Position numbers and translations under genes: made by a program
The notes under the pieces: generated by a model
The model's input: the letters and a program-made list of their open reading frames with translations, nothing else
Told to the model about the DNA's origin: nothing
Database searches by the model: none
Shown here: positions 45,084 to 54,774 of the stretch, in pieces
How the letters are laid out: each line of letters opens with the position of its first letter
Position numbering within the stretch: position 1 is the first letter of the stretch
Assembly (NCBI GenBank): GCA_022559845.1
Contig: CM040123.1
Location: 322,443,933 to 322,507,932, forward strand
Direction: 5' to 3'
Source of the DNA: Amorphophallus konjac
Lineage: Eukaryota > Streptophyta > Magnoliopsida > Alismatales > Araceae
DNA length: 64,000 bases

Positions 45084-47562
45084 ATGGAGGGCGAATCTTC
45101 CCATTCCTCGAAGAGAAGCAGGTCCAGTGGTAGTAGTTCCAGGAGGCTTTCAGACTTTGAAGGGCACTTCAGCGAAAGGGCCCAATCACAACTCGTAAGC
45201 CAAGTTTTCTTGCCCTTTTCTCATTTTTTCTTCCTTTCTTCTGACCAAACCTCACCCCCATTCCTTGTATGTGTAGGTTGTGATGAAATCACAAATCTTA
45301 TGGGAGTTGGTAGTAGCAGCGTACAGGGGCCTCCCAGATTTTCAGAAGGCGAGGCTAGACGTGATGGGATTTGGTACCTTCCTTCGGATCGAGCCGATCC
45401 AACTTGACCTAGTCCTGATCCAAGCCTTGTGTGAGAGATGGGACCCAGTGAGCCGGGCATTCCTGATGCCCTGGGGGCACATGGTGCCCAGCTTGGAGGA
45501 TGTGGTCCGGATCACAAGCCTGAAGGTAGAAGGCGAGGCAGTGACCGGAGTCACTTACGCGGACTACAGAGAAGGTGCCCAGAAGTTACTGGGTTTGGAC
45601 CTAGATGGTCGGAAGAACAGGTCGGTAGCTAGGGCGTCCCTCATGGATGCATTAGGGCTCACCGACACTCGTCGGCGGGACGACGAATCCTCAGAAGAGT
45701 TCATGGAAAGGATGGAAATAGGATGCCGTGCCGTGTACTGCACAGATTTCGGCAACTGGGAAAGATGTAACATAGATTTGAGGAGATTTCTCCTCTTCCT
45801 TTTGGGGAGATTGGTACTGAGCTCGAAAGGGGATGGTATCCAATGTTGCTTCCTGGAGCTGCTGTCAGACCTTGAAAGAGTAGGGTATTATGCCTGGGGA
45901 GCCGCCATGCTGGCACACTTGTTTGCAGGCCTATTCCAAGAAACGGATCGTGAGATGACTGTGAGTGGTTTCACACCATTCATCCAGGTATTTTTTTGGT
46001 TTTGCTTGTTTTGTATTTTTTTTGTTGTTTTCGCAAGGTGCTGATGACCTGCGCCGAGCAGTTATGGAGCTATTATTACCTCCCTATGGGGAGAGCTCGA
46101 CATTGGCGACCCGTGATGGTGCCGCTAGCCAGGCGGTGGGAACCCGTCATGAGTGCGGCACCCCTAACCTACCAACTGATGGTGTTAAGGCGGGAGCTAC
46201 AGGAGTTCCCTACGGCGATGGTAAACTGGAGACCCTACTCAGACATGGTCGATGCCAACCAGCCGTGGGTTCTAGCAAGTCGTGCCCGGTTCGGACGGGA
46301 ACTATGGATGCACTGCCTGAATGAAATCGAGCCACTTCGGCTACGATTAGTTATGAGGACTTTAGGACTGGCTCAAGAATGGGTGGATTCAGCTGCGCCA
46401 CCTCGTGTCGGGAGAAAGACGCGGGGACCGGCGACTTGCATTGACTGGCGCGTGCGATTCCCCGAACAGTATGAGGACTGGCAACGGGGTGGCACGATTG
46501 TAGAATCACAGGCGCGGGACAGCGAGGACTACTTGCGTCTATATAGGACAAAGTACGCAGAACGGTTCCAACCCCGGGGACTTGTGGAGGTAGGTTTCCC
46601 CTTTTTCTCTTCTCTTCTTTCTCCTTTTCTTGGTTTTTCTGGTGAAAATGCTGACTTGTAAGGCTGCAGGATGTCCGGGATGCCATGATAGCGAATTTAC
46701 GAACTCGCTTGGCAGAGATGGAACAACAGTTGGGCGATGCCCGCGGAGCTACGAGCGCCTTGGTAGGTGTACAGTACGTTCCTAGTTAAAACCCCAGATT
46801 CCAGATGTTGGCTGCTAATTCACATGGTCGCAGCATGCCCAGATTGGCGCAGCCTCCCCAGCGATGGGAGTAGGTGGTGCCTCTTCCAGCTTGTGGATTC
46901 CCACCTCAGAACTTGACTCGCTTCATGAGCAACTTGCTCACGCCACGCAGCGTGCTGCGGAGGCAGAAGGAATGCTCCGTATACAGGTAAAAGTTTCAGC
47001 GTTGAGTTCTCTTTGTTTACGCCTTATCGCGTATCTGAGATGGTACACTCGGCAGGAAAAGGAGACGGAAGAAGCGCTTGCCCAAGCTGCGCATAAGGAG
47101 GCTAGGATAGCAGAACTGGAGAGGGAACTGCGGCGTCATCCTGATGACGACTCATCCAGGGATGCTATGGAACTGAGGATCACTCTCCAGTTAGAGAGGG
47201 AAGACCGTGAGAGAGAACGGGCAGAGAGGGAAAGAAACGCAGAGAGAGAAAGAGCCAACAGTTTGGCTGAAAGGGAGGAGCGAAGGGCCATGGAGGCCCA
47301 ACTATTCGAACTCCGAATCGGCCTTGGTCTTGCTGAACAGTGGCTGAGAGATGGTGAGGAGCGCTACCGAAAAGCACGAGAGCGTGGCTTTCGTGTTGGT
47401 AGCTTCTCTGCTGCTTCCGTGGATCAACGCCGGGATGTGGGAATAGGAAGAGGAGTACAGAGCGGCAGGAGTACCGCTTTTCGTAGTTGGGTAGCACCTT
47501 TGAGAGTGTTTTGCCCGGAGAGTAGTGGGACGAGTAATGCAGAGAGAGAGGGCGGAACTTGA
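45084..47562 (+). CDS. Element E gene 4: intact PMD protein with C-terminal coiled coil, six exons
   Basis: Predicted exons 45084-45194, 45277-45987, 46062-46589, 46670-46762, 46834-46986 and 47056-47562, all GT-AG and phase 0, give about 700 residues without a stop. Exon 2 is the PMD (CERWDPVSRAFLMPWGHMV, PSLEDVVRITSLKVEGEAV, GRLVLSSKGDGIQCCFLELL). Exon 3 continues it (LWSYYYLPMGRARHWRPVMV, LNEIEPLRLRLVMRTLGLAQ) and lacks the intron that splits the same place in gene 2 after ...AM. Exons 4-6 form a coiled coil with runs of Glu and Arg. Exon 1 (MEGESSHSSKRSRSSGSSSR...RRLSDFEGH) is related to exon 1 of gene 1, not gene 2. A signal AATAAA lies at 47585. This is the best intact member of the cluster. 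PMD proteins are nuclear; the role in the element is unknown. Confidence 0.82.
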
Positions 47563-47584
47563 TGTAAATTTTTTGGTTTTTTGG

Positions 47585-47590
47585 AATAAA
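47585..47590 (+). terminator. Polyadenylation signal of gene 4
   Basis: AATAAA, 22 bp after the stop codon of gene 4. A similar signal follows gene 1 at 39132-39137. Confidence 0.55.
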
Positions 47591-49336
47591 ACACAAGGTT
47601 TGGTTTGTTTGTTTTTCACCTTTGCTTCAGTTACCTGAATCCCTGCACATATCACTGAAACAAACAAATCAGAATTTCTGTTCTGACTTGGCCCCTTGCT
47701 CAATAAGCAAATGGTCACTGTGACTGTCCTTGATAACTGGTCAAGGGGCCAAGCCTTTATTTAACGAAGGCAAGGGAAAGATGCGGTGATGATAAATGCG
47801 ACAGGCAAGCACACGAATGCAAGCGATATTAAAAGTGAGATGCTGCACGCAAATGTAATCATGCAAAATTGATTTGTTTTCTTTTTTATATTTGATATTT
47901 TTTTTGTTTTATCATAAAAAGATTTTTTTTGTTTGCAAATATGTACATTTCTCTTTTCCATTTTTTTGTGCTTTTATCATTTCAATTTTTTTATTGCTAA
48001 CGCCCGGCAAGCACCCAAATGGCACCTAACCTACGTGAGACAGGGGTTTCTTACTAACCTCCCAGGTATCTTAAGTGCACATCTAGGTTGATTTGGGCCT
48101 CTAGACCCCTCGAATGACGATCCCGCCGGCTAAGACTTACCCTGATGACAATACCGTCATGCCATGCTTAGGCTCCCAGTTGCTTCCGACCACAGGGATT
48201 CACCCAAAAGGTGTTTGAGGTAGATGATTTGCCCGACCCGGGTCTGTTTCCTCACAACTCTAGATGGTATAAGATGGAACACCCTGGAACCCTAACGACC
48301 AACCGCGCGACGCTGACCCGGAATCAGACGCCGTCGCACCCATAGGTGACGCGCTTGCATTGGCCTAAGCCCGAGGTTAAACAAGAAGACATCAAGGTGG
48401 TAAACAGGGGTCTTGACCAGCCAGAAACACAGAGACTCCTTCGCAGCGATAGCTTTTGCTTTTCAAAGTAGGCAACCAAAATGTGTATATTAAAATAAGG
48501 TCGCAGACCCTGGGCAGTTTTCACCTTTCAGAAACTCCATCGAACCTTCATCTTTAGAGGGAGAAGGAAGAGCGTAGGGGATAAACCTCCTGAGAGGACC
48601 GGCAAAGCCGTTAACCCGGCGAGCGAATAAGGGCCCATTAACTCTTTCCTTTCGGACAACTTCGGACCAAATCTCGAGCATTTACATTCCACGGCCCCCC
48701 TTTGTGGATTCAGACTTTTGCTTTGAGGGGTTCCGTTTATCGTACCAGGCACGGTCACGACCAGGCTTTTCTCTTGATTTTGATTTTGTATTTCTTTCTG
48801 TGAGGGAGATATAGTCGTTTGACGTTGGTGGGCTCCCTCTTCGTATGCCTGCGGGGACACTGCCCTCTTCTCGTGCTCTGATCGATGCTCGAGGAAATGG
48901 GTCCTACTCTTGCCTTTGGGGTTTGAGTTTCGGTTTCTCATGCTCAGCGTTTTAAGGGCGCCGACTGTCTCATTTGGTCGAAGAGAAAAGAATAAAGATT
49001 ACAGCTTCCGGAGATCTTCTAGGTGTGGCCCTACCGTAGGTGATGCTACCAACTTTTTTTGAATAAAATACATAAGTGAACACATGTTAGCTTCCTTCGA
49101 GCGAGCATAGGCCGACGTGGCCGGACAGGGGTCTCCACGGTTCTGGCAAACCAAGACCCGGTGCCTACCAAGCCTTAATGGGCCCTATCCTAACATGAAG
49201 GTTAGATGCAGGGACTTAACTACATGGTGCCTGCCAGGCATCGGCATTTTGAATTTTCCATATTTTTAGTGGTTTTCAATATTTCCTTGTTTTTGATGTT
49301 TTTTTATCTTTTCATCATCATTTTTTTTGTTTTGTG
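47591..49336. other. Element E spacer between gene 4 and the end of pol
   Basis: No gene is supported. An ORF of 137 codons on the - strand (48941-48528) is polar and has no recognised domain. The block 48001-48350 is dense in C-rich words and resembles an untranslated region downstream of pol. Confidence 0.6.
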
Positions 49337-52300
49337 CTAAGGGTAGTATTTCTTAAGATAAAGCCCATTCCAAGGGTGGGATAACTCGGTCCCTTCGGCG
49401 TTGATTAGCTTGTAGGCGTTGCCAGGGTACACGGCTTGAATTACAAATGGTCCTTCCCAATTGGGTTGGAGCTTAGAACGCGGCCCTCCAGGTTTGACAA
49501 AAATTCTTTTTACGACCATCTCACCGACTTTGAATTTTCTCTCAACGACTTTCTTTTGGTAAAAGCGAGCGAGTCTATTTTGATACACACGCGCGTGTTC
49601 GGCGGCGGCCAGCCGCTTCTCATCCAAGAGTTCCAACTGGGCGAGGAGTGAATTACGACGATCGTCGAGGGGAAATTCCTCATCCAATTGTACCCTGAGA
49701 GAAGGGATCAGAGTCTCGTACGGGACTACCGCTTCCATACCATAAGTGAGGGCAAATGGAGTCTGCCCGGTGGGGGTACGGATTGAGGTGCGATAGGCCC
49801 ATAGGGCTTCGATAAGCTTTTCTGGCCAGTCTGAAAACTTACTAGACTCGCAGGTTTTTTTGATGATTTTGAGCAATGTTTTATTGGTGGCCTCCGCTTG
49901 GCCGTTACCTTGTGGGTAATAAGGCGATGAATGATGCAATGCAATTGCGTACCTTTTGCAGAGGTCCTGTAGGTCCTGAGAAATGAATTGTGGCCCATTG
50001 TCGGTGACGATCGTGCTTGGGACGCCGAATCTGGCGAGAATGTTCTTCATGATGAACTTGCAGACTGTTGACGCCTTGATTTCCGCGTAAGCTTCGGCTT
50101 CGGCCCATTTGGTGAAGTATTCCGTCGCAGTAAGGATGAAAGATTTCTGCTTGGTGAGGGAATTGGGATCACCTAGGGGACCAATGATGTCGAATGCCCA
50201 CATGGAGAAAGGCCATGGGGAGGATATTGGATGAAGTGAGGAAGATGGTGAATGGATTTTATCGGCGTGAAGTTGACACTTGACACACCTACGGACATAG
50301 ACAGCACAATCCTCTTCCATAGTGGGCCAATAAAAGCCTTGACGAATGATCTTCTTGGCGAGCATCTGACTATTCACGTGGCCACCGCACACACCCGAGT
50401 GCGTCTCTTCTACACATTTCCAAACCTCATCGTCACCAAGACATCTTAACAGAATACCAGTAAGGCTCCTCCTATAGAGTAGACCTCCAATCAATGTGTA
50501 TTTCTGAGCCACCCTTCTTATGGCTTTCTTGTCCTCTGTGGTGGCCCCTTCAGGATAAGACTGATCTTGGCAATATTTGACAATTTCATAGAACCATGGT
50601 TTCTCTTCATCAGCCAGTTCTTCTTCGGCCTCTGCCAACATGAGCTCCCTCTTCTCAAGGATATCTTCCTGCAGGATCTTCCTTGCTATCCTGTCTTTGA
50701 TGTTTACGTAGGAAGCATCATCGACTGCAGGGGCGTGAAGTTTGTAGATGGAAATGGACTTAAACCATCTTCCTAGAGGGAACCTTATGGATGATGCCAA
50801 TGAGGCGAGGGCATCGGCGAGAATATTCTGATGACGAGGGATATGAACAAAGATCAGTTTTGTGAACAGTTTGGCAAAGGCAGCAGTGAGTTCTTGGTAT
50901 GGCTTGAGTTTGGGATCGCGAGTGCGATACTTAGTGAGTACCTGGCGAAGGATGAGTTGACTATCACCTACGACTCGCAACTCAGTGATACGAAAAGAAT
51001 GAGCGAGTCCTAGGCCAGCTAGAAGAGCTTCATATTCGGCTATATTGTTGGTGACTGGAAATTTGAGCTGGTATGCCAATGGGAATGTGAGGCCTTCCGG
51101 CGACAGGAGGGCGATGCCGATTCCTCTCCCTTGAGAATTCAGAGCTCCATCAAAATATAGCGTCCACATTGGCTCATCTGATTGGTTGATGGACATTAGT
51201 TCCTCATCTGGAAACTCTGATTGGACGGGATCGAACTTGGGAAGAGGATGGTGAGCGAGATGCTCGGCTATGGCATAACCTTTAATCGCCTTTTGCTGGA
51301 TGTAGGTGATGTCGAACTGAGAGAGAAAACTTTGCCAGCGTGCTAGCCTATCCGTAAGGACGGCTTTCTCCAGAAGGAATTTGATAGGATTCATTCGAGC
51401 AATCAAGTGGACTTCGTGAGCCAAGAAGTAGTGCTTCAATTTCTGCACTACCCAAACGAGGGCAGCACAGGTTTTCTCCATGCCGGTGTACTTCTGCTCA
51501 CAGGGATTGAGAAGTTTGGACAAGTAATAGGTTGCCCGTTCCTTGCCTTCTTCATCAGCTTGTGCGAGGACGGCTCCCACGGAGTCATCCAAGACTGAGA
51601 TGTAAAGGATCAGAGGTTTTTCTGGTTTAGGTGGAATGAGAACGGGTGGACTAGCCAGATATTCCTTCAACCCTTCAAAAGCTTTCTGACATTTAGAATT
51701 CCAGTGGAATTCTACTCCTGGCTTGGTCAACTCGTAGAGAGGTCTACACCTTTGTGAATGTTGAGACACAAACCGACGAATAAACTGCAGCCTGCCGATT
51801 AAACCTCGGACTTCCCTCAAATTCTTGGGAGGCGGCATATCCCTGATAGCCTTGGCTTTGTCGGGATCTATCTCGATCCCTCTTTTACTCACAATGAACC
51901 CCAGCAATTTACCTGACGACACACCAAACACACACTTTTTCGGGTTCATTTTCAATTGGAATTCTCTTGACCTTTGCAAGACCTTAGCCAAAACTTCTGG
52001 ATGTTCCATCCTGGTCCTTGATTTCACCAATAAGTCATCCACATACACTTCCAGATATATGTGCATCATGTCATGAAATATGGCCATCATCGCTCTTTGG
52101 TAAGTAGCTCCAGCATTCTTTAACCCAAACGGCATGACCACGTAACAATATGTTCCCCAAGGGGTAGTGAATGACGTCTTTTCCTGATCCTCTTCTGCCA
52201 AACGAATTTGATTGTATCCTGAAAATCCATCCATGAAAGAGAGGGTTTCAAAACCTGCCGTGTTATCAATCAACACATCAATGTGAGGTAAGGGAAAATC

Positions 52301-53107
52301 ATCCTTTGGACACGCGCGGTTAAGGTCCCGGAAGTCGATGCAAATCCTGACTTTCCCATCTTTCTTCATGACCGGGACAATGTTCGCCACCCATTGAGGA
52401 TAAAGAACGACTCTAATGAACCTGGCTTTGTGGAGCTTATCGACCTCTTCTTTCATTTTCAAAGCCATCTGAGGGTGGAAACGCCTTAACCTTTGTTTTA
52501 CCGAGATGGACCCTGGTTTTAGGGTTAAACGGTGTTCGACCAAGGTTGAATCCAAACCCGGCATATCCTCGTAGCTCCATGCAAACGTGTCCTTATATTC
52601 CTTGAGGACCTCAATTAATGCCTCTTCTTCAGAGGGTGGTAGGTTGTCACTTATGAGGATGATCCTAGGGTCTTCCTCAGTCCCCAAGTTGACTTCTTTG
52701 GTGGATTCTTCTACGGCGGTTGACGGCTCGTCGAATCTCCTCATTCCGCTAGCGTATGCGCCCGCCGCATCCTCATATTCTTCACCCTCATCTTCAGTGG
52801 GGCATTCTTCATTCGTGATCTCGTAGACTCCATACCCTTCATCAGATGCACAGTCGCCCTCGCATTCTATTTCGGGTAGCTGGATGGGATTTTCTAACAA
52901 CTGGGGGATGGCAAGAAGGGCCTGACACCTGGCGGCCAAATCCAGAAGGAATCGACGAGGGATCTGCCTACCCTTCCTAGGTACTACCCTTGGCCTATCA
53001 TTCCTAGATTGACTGACAATATTTACAGACGAAGAGGAAGATGAGGAGGATGGTGTAGAATGTACAGGAGAAGACCCCTCAGAGGAGGGGTAGAAAAGGT
53101 CGCTCAT
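49337..53107 (-). CDS. pol: Element E pol: intact RT - RNase H - second RNase H - integrase
   Basis: One open frame of 1256 codons. The N-terminal 150 residues are Ser-rich and acidic with no protease motif. RT shows KDGKVRICIDFRDLNRACPK (about 250-268), FMDGFSGYNQIRL (291-303), VVMPFGLKNAGATY (323-336) and the active site YVDD (355-358). The gypsy RNase H follows (about 490-640). The second, archaeal-type RNase H (about 655-800) has YFDGA, AEYEALL, GDSQLI and ADALA. The integrase (about 905-1200) has a zinc part (HSGVCGGH, CVKCQ), D in AFDIIGPLG, D in TDNGPQF and E in GQAEATNKTLL, and ends in a GPF-type region; no chromodomain. All catalytic residues seen are present, so the enzyme could be active. 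Dual RNase H places it in the Tat lineage. Confidence 0.96.
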   Translation of the reverse strand: MSDLFYPSSEGSSPVHSTPSSSSSSSSVNIVSQSRNDRPRVVPRKGRQIPRRFLLDLAARCQALLAIPQLLENPIQLPEIECEGDCASDEGYGVYEITNEECPTEDEGEEYEDAAGAYASGMRRFDEPSTAVEESTKEVNLGTEEDPRIILISDNLPPSEEEALIEVLKEYKDTFAWSYEDMPGLDSTLVEHRLTLKPGSISVKQRLRRFHPQMALKMKEEVDKLHKARFIRVVLYPQWVANIVPVMKKDGKVRICIDFRDLNRACPKDDFPLPHIDVLIDNTAGFETLSFMDGFSGYNQIRLAEEDQEKTSFTTPWGTYCYVVMPFGLKNAGATYQRAMMAIFHDMMHIYLEVYVDDLLVKSRTRMEHPEVLAKVLQRSREFQLKMNPKKCVFGVSSGKLLGFIVSKRGIEIDPDKAKAIRDMPPPKNLREVRGLIGRLQFIRRFVSQHSQRCRPLYELTKPGVEFHWNSKCQKAFEGLKEYLASPPVLIPPKPEKPLILYISVLDDSVGAVLAQADEEGKERATYYLSKLLNPCEQKYTGMEKTCAALVWVVQKLKHYFLAHEVHLIARMNPIKFLLEKAVLTDRLARWQSFLSQFDITYIQQKAIKGYAIAEHLAHHPLPKFDPVQSEFPDEELMSINQSDEPMWTLYFDGALNSQGRGIGIALLSPEGLTFPLAYQLKFPVTNNIAEYEALLAGLGLAHSFRITELRVVGDSQLILRQVLTKYRTRDPKLKPYQELTAAFAKLFTKLIFVHIPRHQNILADALASLASSIRFPLGRWFKSISIYKLHAPAVDDASYVNIKDRIARKILQEDILEKRELMLAEAEEELADEEKPWFYEIVKYCQDQSYPEGATTEDKKAIRRVAQKYTLIGGLLYRRSLTGILLRCLGDDEVWKCVEETHSGVCGGHVNSQMLAKKIIRQGFYWPTMEEDCAVYVRRCVKCQLHADKIHSPSSSLHPISSPWPFSMWAFDIIGPLGDPNSLTKQKSFILTATEYFTKWAEAEAYAEIKASTVCKFIMKNILARFGVPSTIVTDNGPQFISQDLQDLCKRYAIALHHSSPYYPQGNGQAEATNKTLLKIIKKTCESSKFSDWPEKLIEALWAYRTSIRTPTGQTPFALTYGMEAVVPYETLIPSLRVQLDEEFPLDDRRNSLLAQLELLDEKRLAAAEHARVYQNRLARFYQKKVVERKFKVGEMVVKRIFVKPGGPRSKLQPNWEGPFVIQAVYPGNAYKLINAEGTELSHPWNGLYLKKYYP

Positions 53108-53561
53108 CGGACCTTGGACGGGTGGTCCGCAAGGCGGTACGCACCCGTGGGAGATGTAGGAGGTTTCCTCAACGAAGATGTGTTGTTGGAGAGTTTGAAA
53201 ATTGACGTTTTTTTTTCGTTTTCATTTTTAATGACAAAGCAGTGAAAAGAGATTGGAGGAGAGAGGAAAGTGGTTATGGCTAGAGGATTGTGGGGCTCGT
53301 AGAGCAGATCATGGTTGAAGACCTGGCGCGGGTTGAAAAGCCCGCGTAGGTATGTAAGCAAAGAAGGGGACCTGGGAAGATCATCAGACAATTGTCTGGC
53401 CCAGGAAGAAGATATCAGCAAAGGCTGAGACGAGTGGATGGAGAGGATGGCGGCTAATGAGCCGTCGATGGCAATGTTGAGGACGGATGAAGATCCGTCG
53501 ATGACAGAGTCCTTCTGGCGAGGACGAGGATAGTTTGGAACCTTGGCAAGAGTGGTAAATT
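53108..53561. other. Element E sequence upstream of pol up to the gap
   Basis: The expected gag and protease are not found here; no zinc knuckle or D-T/S-G motif is visible on the - strand. They may be in the gap or lost. Confidence 0.6.
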
Positions 53562-53661
53562 NNNNNNNNNNNNNNNNNNNNNNNNNNNNNNNNNNNNNNN
53601 NNNNNNNNNNNNNNNNNNNNNNNNNNNNNNNNNNNNNNNNNNNNNNNNNNNNNNNNNNNNN
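53562..53661. other. Assembly gap of 100 N
   Basis: Exactly 100 undetermined bases, a usual placeholder for unknown length. By comparison with 34376-36323 at least about 1.95 kb of LTR is missing here, and probably the primer-binding site, gag and protease as well. ORFs translated across it are artefacts. Confidence 0.97.
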
Positions 53662-53872
53662 ACCCCCTTCTTGATTCCGGAACCTCTTGATGCGTCCGAC
53701 TGGTGTTGATGCCGTCCGAATGCCGTGACGAGACGATTTCGGATGCCGAAAAAGGCAGAAGAAGACTCAGGAAAAGGAAGCACTCGAGCGATTCGAAATG
53801 CGTAGGCCATCGCGGGGCGTCGTATAGTAATATGAGACTTTCTCATGAGACGTCAAGAATGGCGTGTCTACA
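53662..53872 (-). repeat. Element E 5' LTR (right copy), last 211 bp
   Basis: Identical in length and, by eye, in every base to 36324-36534. It ends TGTCTACA followed by the duplicated ACGCC at 53873-53877. Confidence 0.95.
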
Positions 53873-53877
53873 ACGCC
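53873..53877. repeat. Target-site duplication of element E, right copy
   Basis: ACGCC, paired with 34371-34375. Confidence 0.95.
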
Positions 53878-54445
53878 AGGACGCCGCCGTCCCAGTAGTC
53901 GGACCCGCCTGTTGTCTTGTGGGCCCGAATATAACCGAACCGAACTGGCAACCGCCGCCATCCCGAGTGCTTCACGGACGTGCCGCCCGTCAACCCAAGT
54001 TTGATACTCCCGGAGTCATTGTACCGCCCTTTACCTCCCTGCGTGGAGTGGGCAATAAAATCATTTCTGTAATTATTGTCAAATATTTGTACCGGGAGTA
54101 AGAGTCTTGGCTGAGATCGCCTTCCCCACGCCTGAAGCGTGGAGGTATCGTTTTCGCTCCCCTATTTGGCATTTCCTTTACTCGTATATACTTCTATATG
54201 TCGCTGTGAGAGTGATAGGATAATTAGCTCGTTAATATCATTTCAATCACCACTGTGGGAGAGAGAGCGAAACCCATCCTGTGATCCGATCCGAGCAGGA
54301 AAGTGAGAGTTGACCACCCTAACTCATTGCCGATTTCTCAACCGCACACGCCCGCACGCTTCCCTCGCTAGGGACGAGTCGCGAGTTTGCCTAGAGTCTA
54401 AGGTTTGCAATCAAATTGGCGTCGAGTCGCGTCCTGTCCCGCATC
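53878..54445 (+). repeat. Element D 5' LTR, second part
   Basis: It resumes with AGGACGCCGCCGTCCC and matches 58085-58430 in the 3' LTR up to GATAGGATAA at 54223. The last 222 bp to CCCGCATCA have no partner, because the 3' LTR is cut short. The end is set by the primer-binding site just beyond. Confidence 0.85.
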
Positions 54446-54448
54446 AAA

Positions 54449-54460
54449 TTGGTATCAGAG
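54449..54460 (+). promoter_or_regulatory. Element D primer-binding site (initiator tRNA-Met)
   Basis: TTGGTATCAGAG, a few bases after the LTR end. It fixes the + orientation of element D. Confidence 0.88.
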
Positions 54461-54774
54461 AGGGTTAGAGTCTAGGGTAGTCGGTCCAACATTTGCATTG
54501 CATTCCACTCCGGTATATTAAAAGGTGTCCCCGGAACGATAGGTTATGCCTATTGGGAAGGTAACACACTTGCATGAGTGCGATCTTCGGATCAAACCTC
54601 TGCCACGTACCGGATACTGGTTGAGTCTAGGTTGGTAGTCGAGTCTGCATTTTATCCCTTTCACTATTTAGAGTCGTGTCTAGGTCCTTGCATTAGTTTT
54701 GCATAAATAGTTCCATTGCTTGCATTTTGTTGCATGCCCAGTCATAGGGGACCCAATTTTCATCTTTCGCAACT

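Larger units (their letters stand above)
34376..53872 (-). mobile_element. Element E: giant young Tat-type gypsy element carrying four antisense genes
   Basis: The insert runs from TGTGAGCGACG to GCGTGTCTACA and is flanked by ACGCC. pol is on the - strand (53107-49337), so the element is read right to left: right LTR (mostly in the gap), gag/protease (not seen), pol, a gene-poor spacer, antisense genes, left LTR. The 211 comparable LTR bases (36324-36534 and 53662-53872) are identical. Visible length is 19.5 kb; at least about 1.95 kb of LTR is missing in the 100-N gap. Large size, dual RNase H and extra antisense ORFs between pol and the 3' LTR are known for Ogre/Tat elements. Confidence 0.93.

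Noticed and set aside
48324..48941. Possible genes between gene 4 and pol
   Set aside because: Short overlapping - strand ORFs without domain, splice pattern or promoter; kept as spacer.
53454..53846. ORF of 130 codons running through the gap
   Set aside because: Its middle is N; the flanks are LTR sequence and unrelated upstream sequence.
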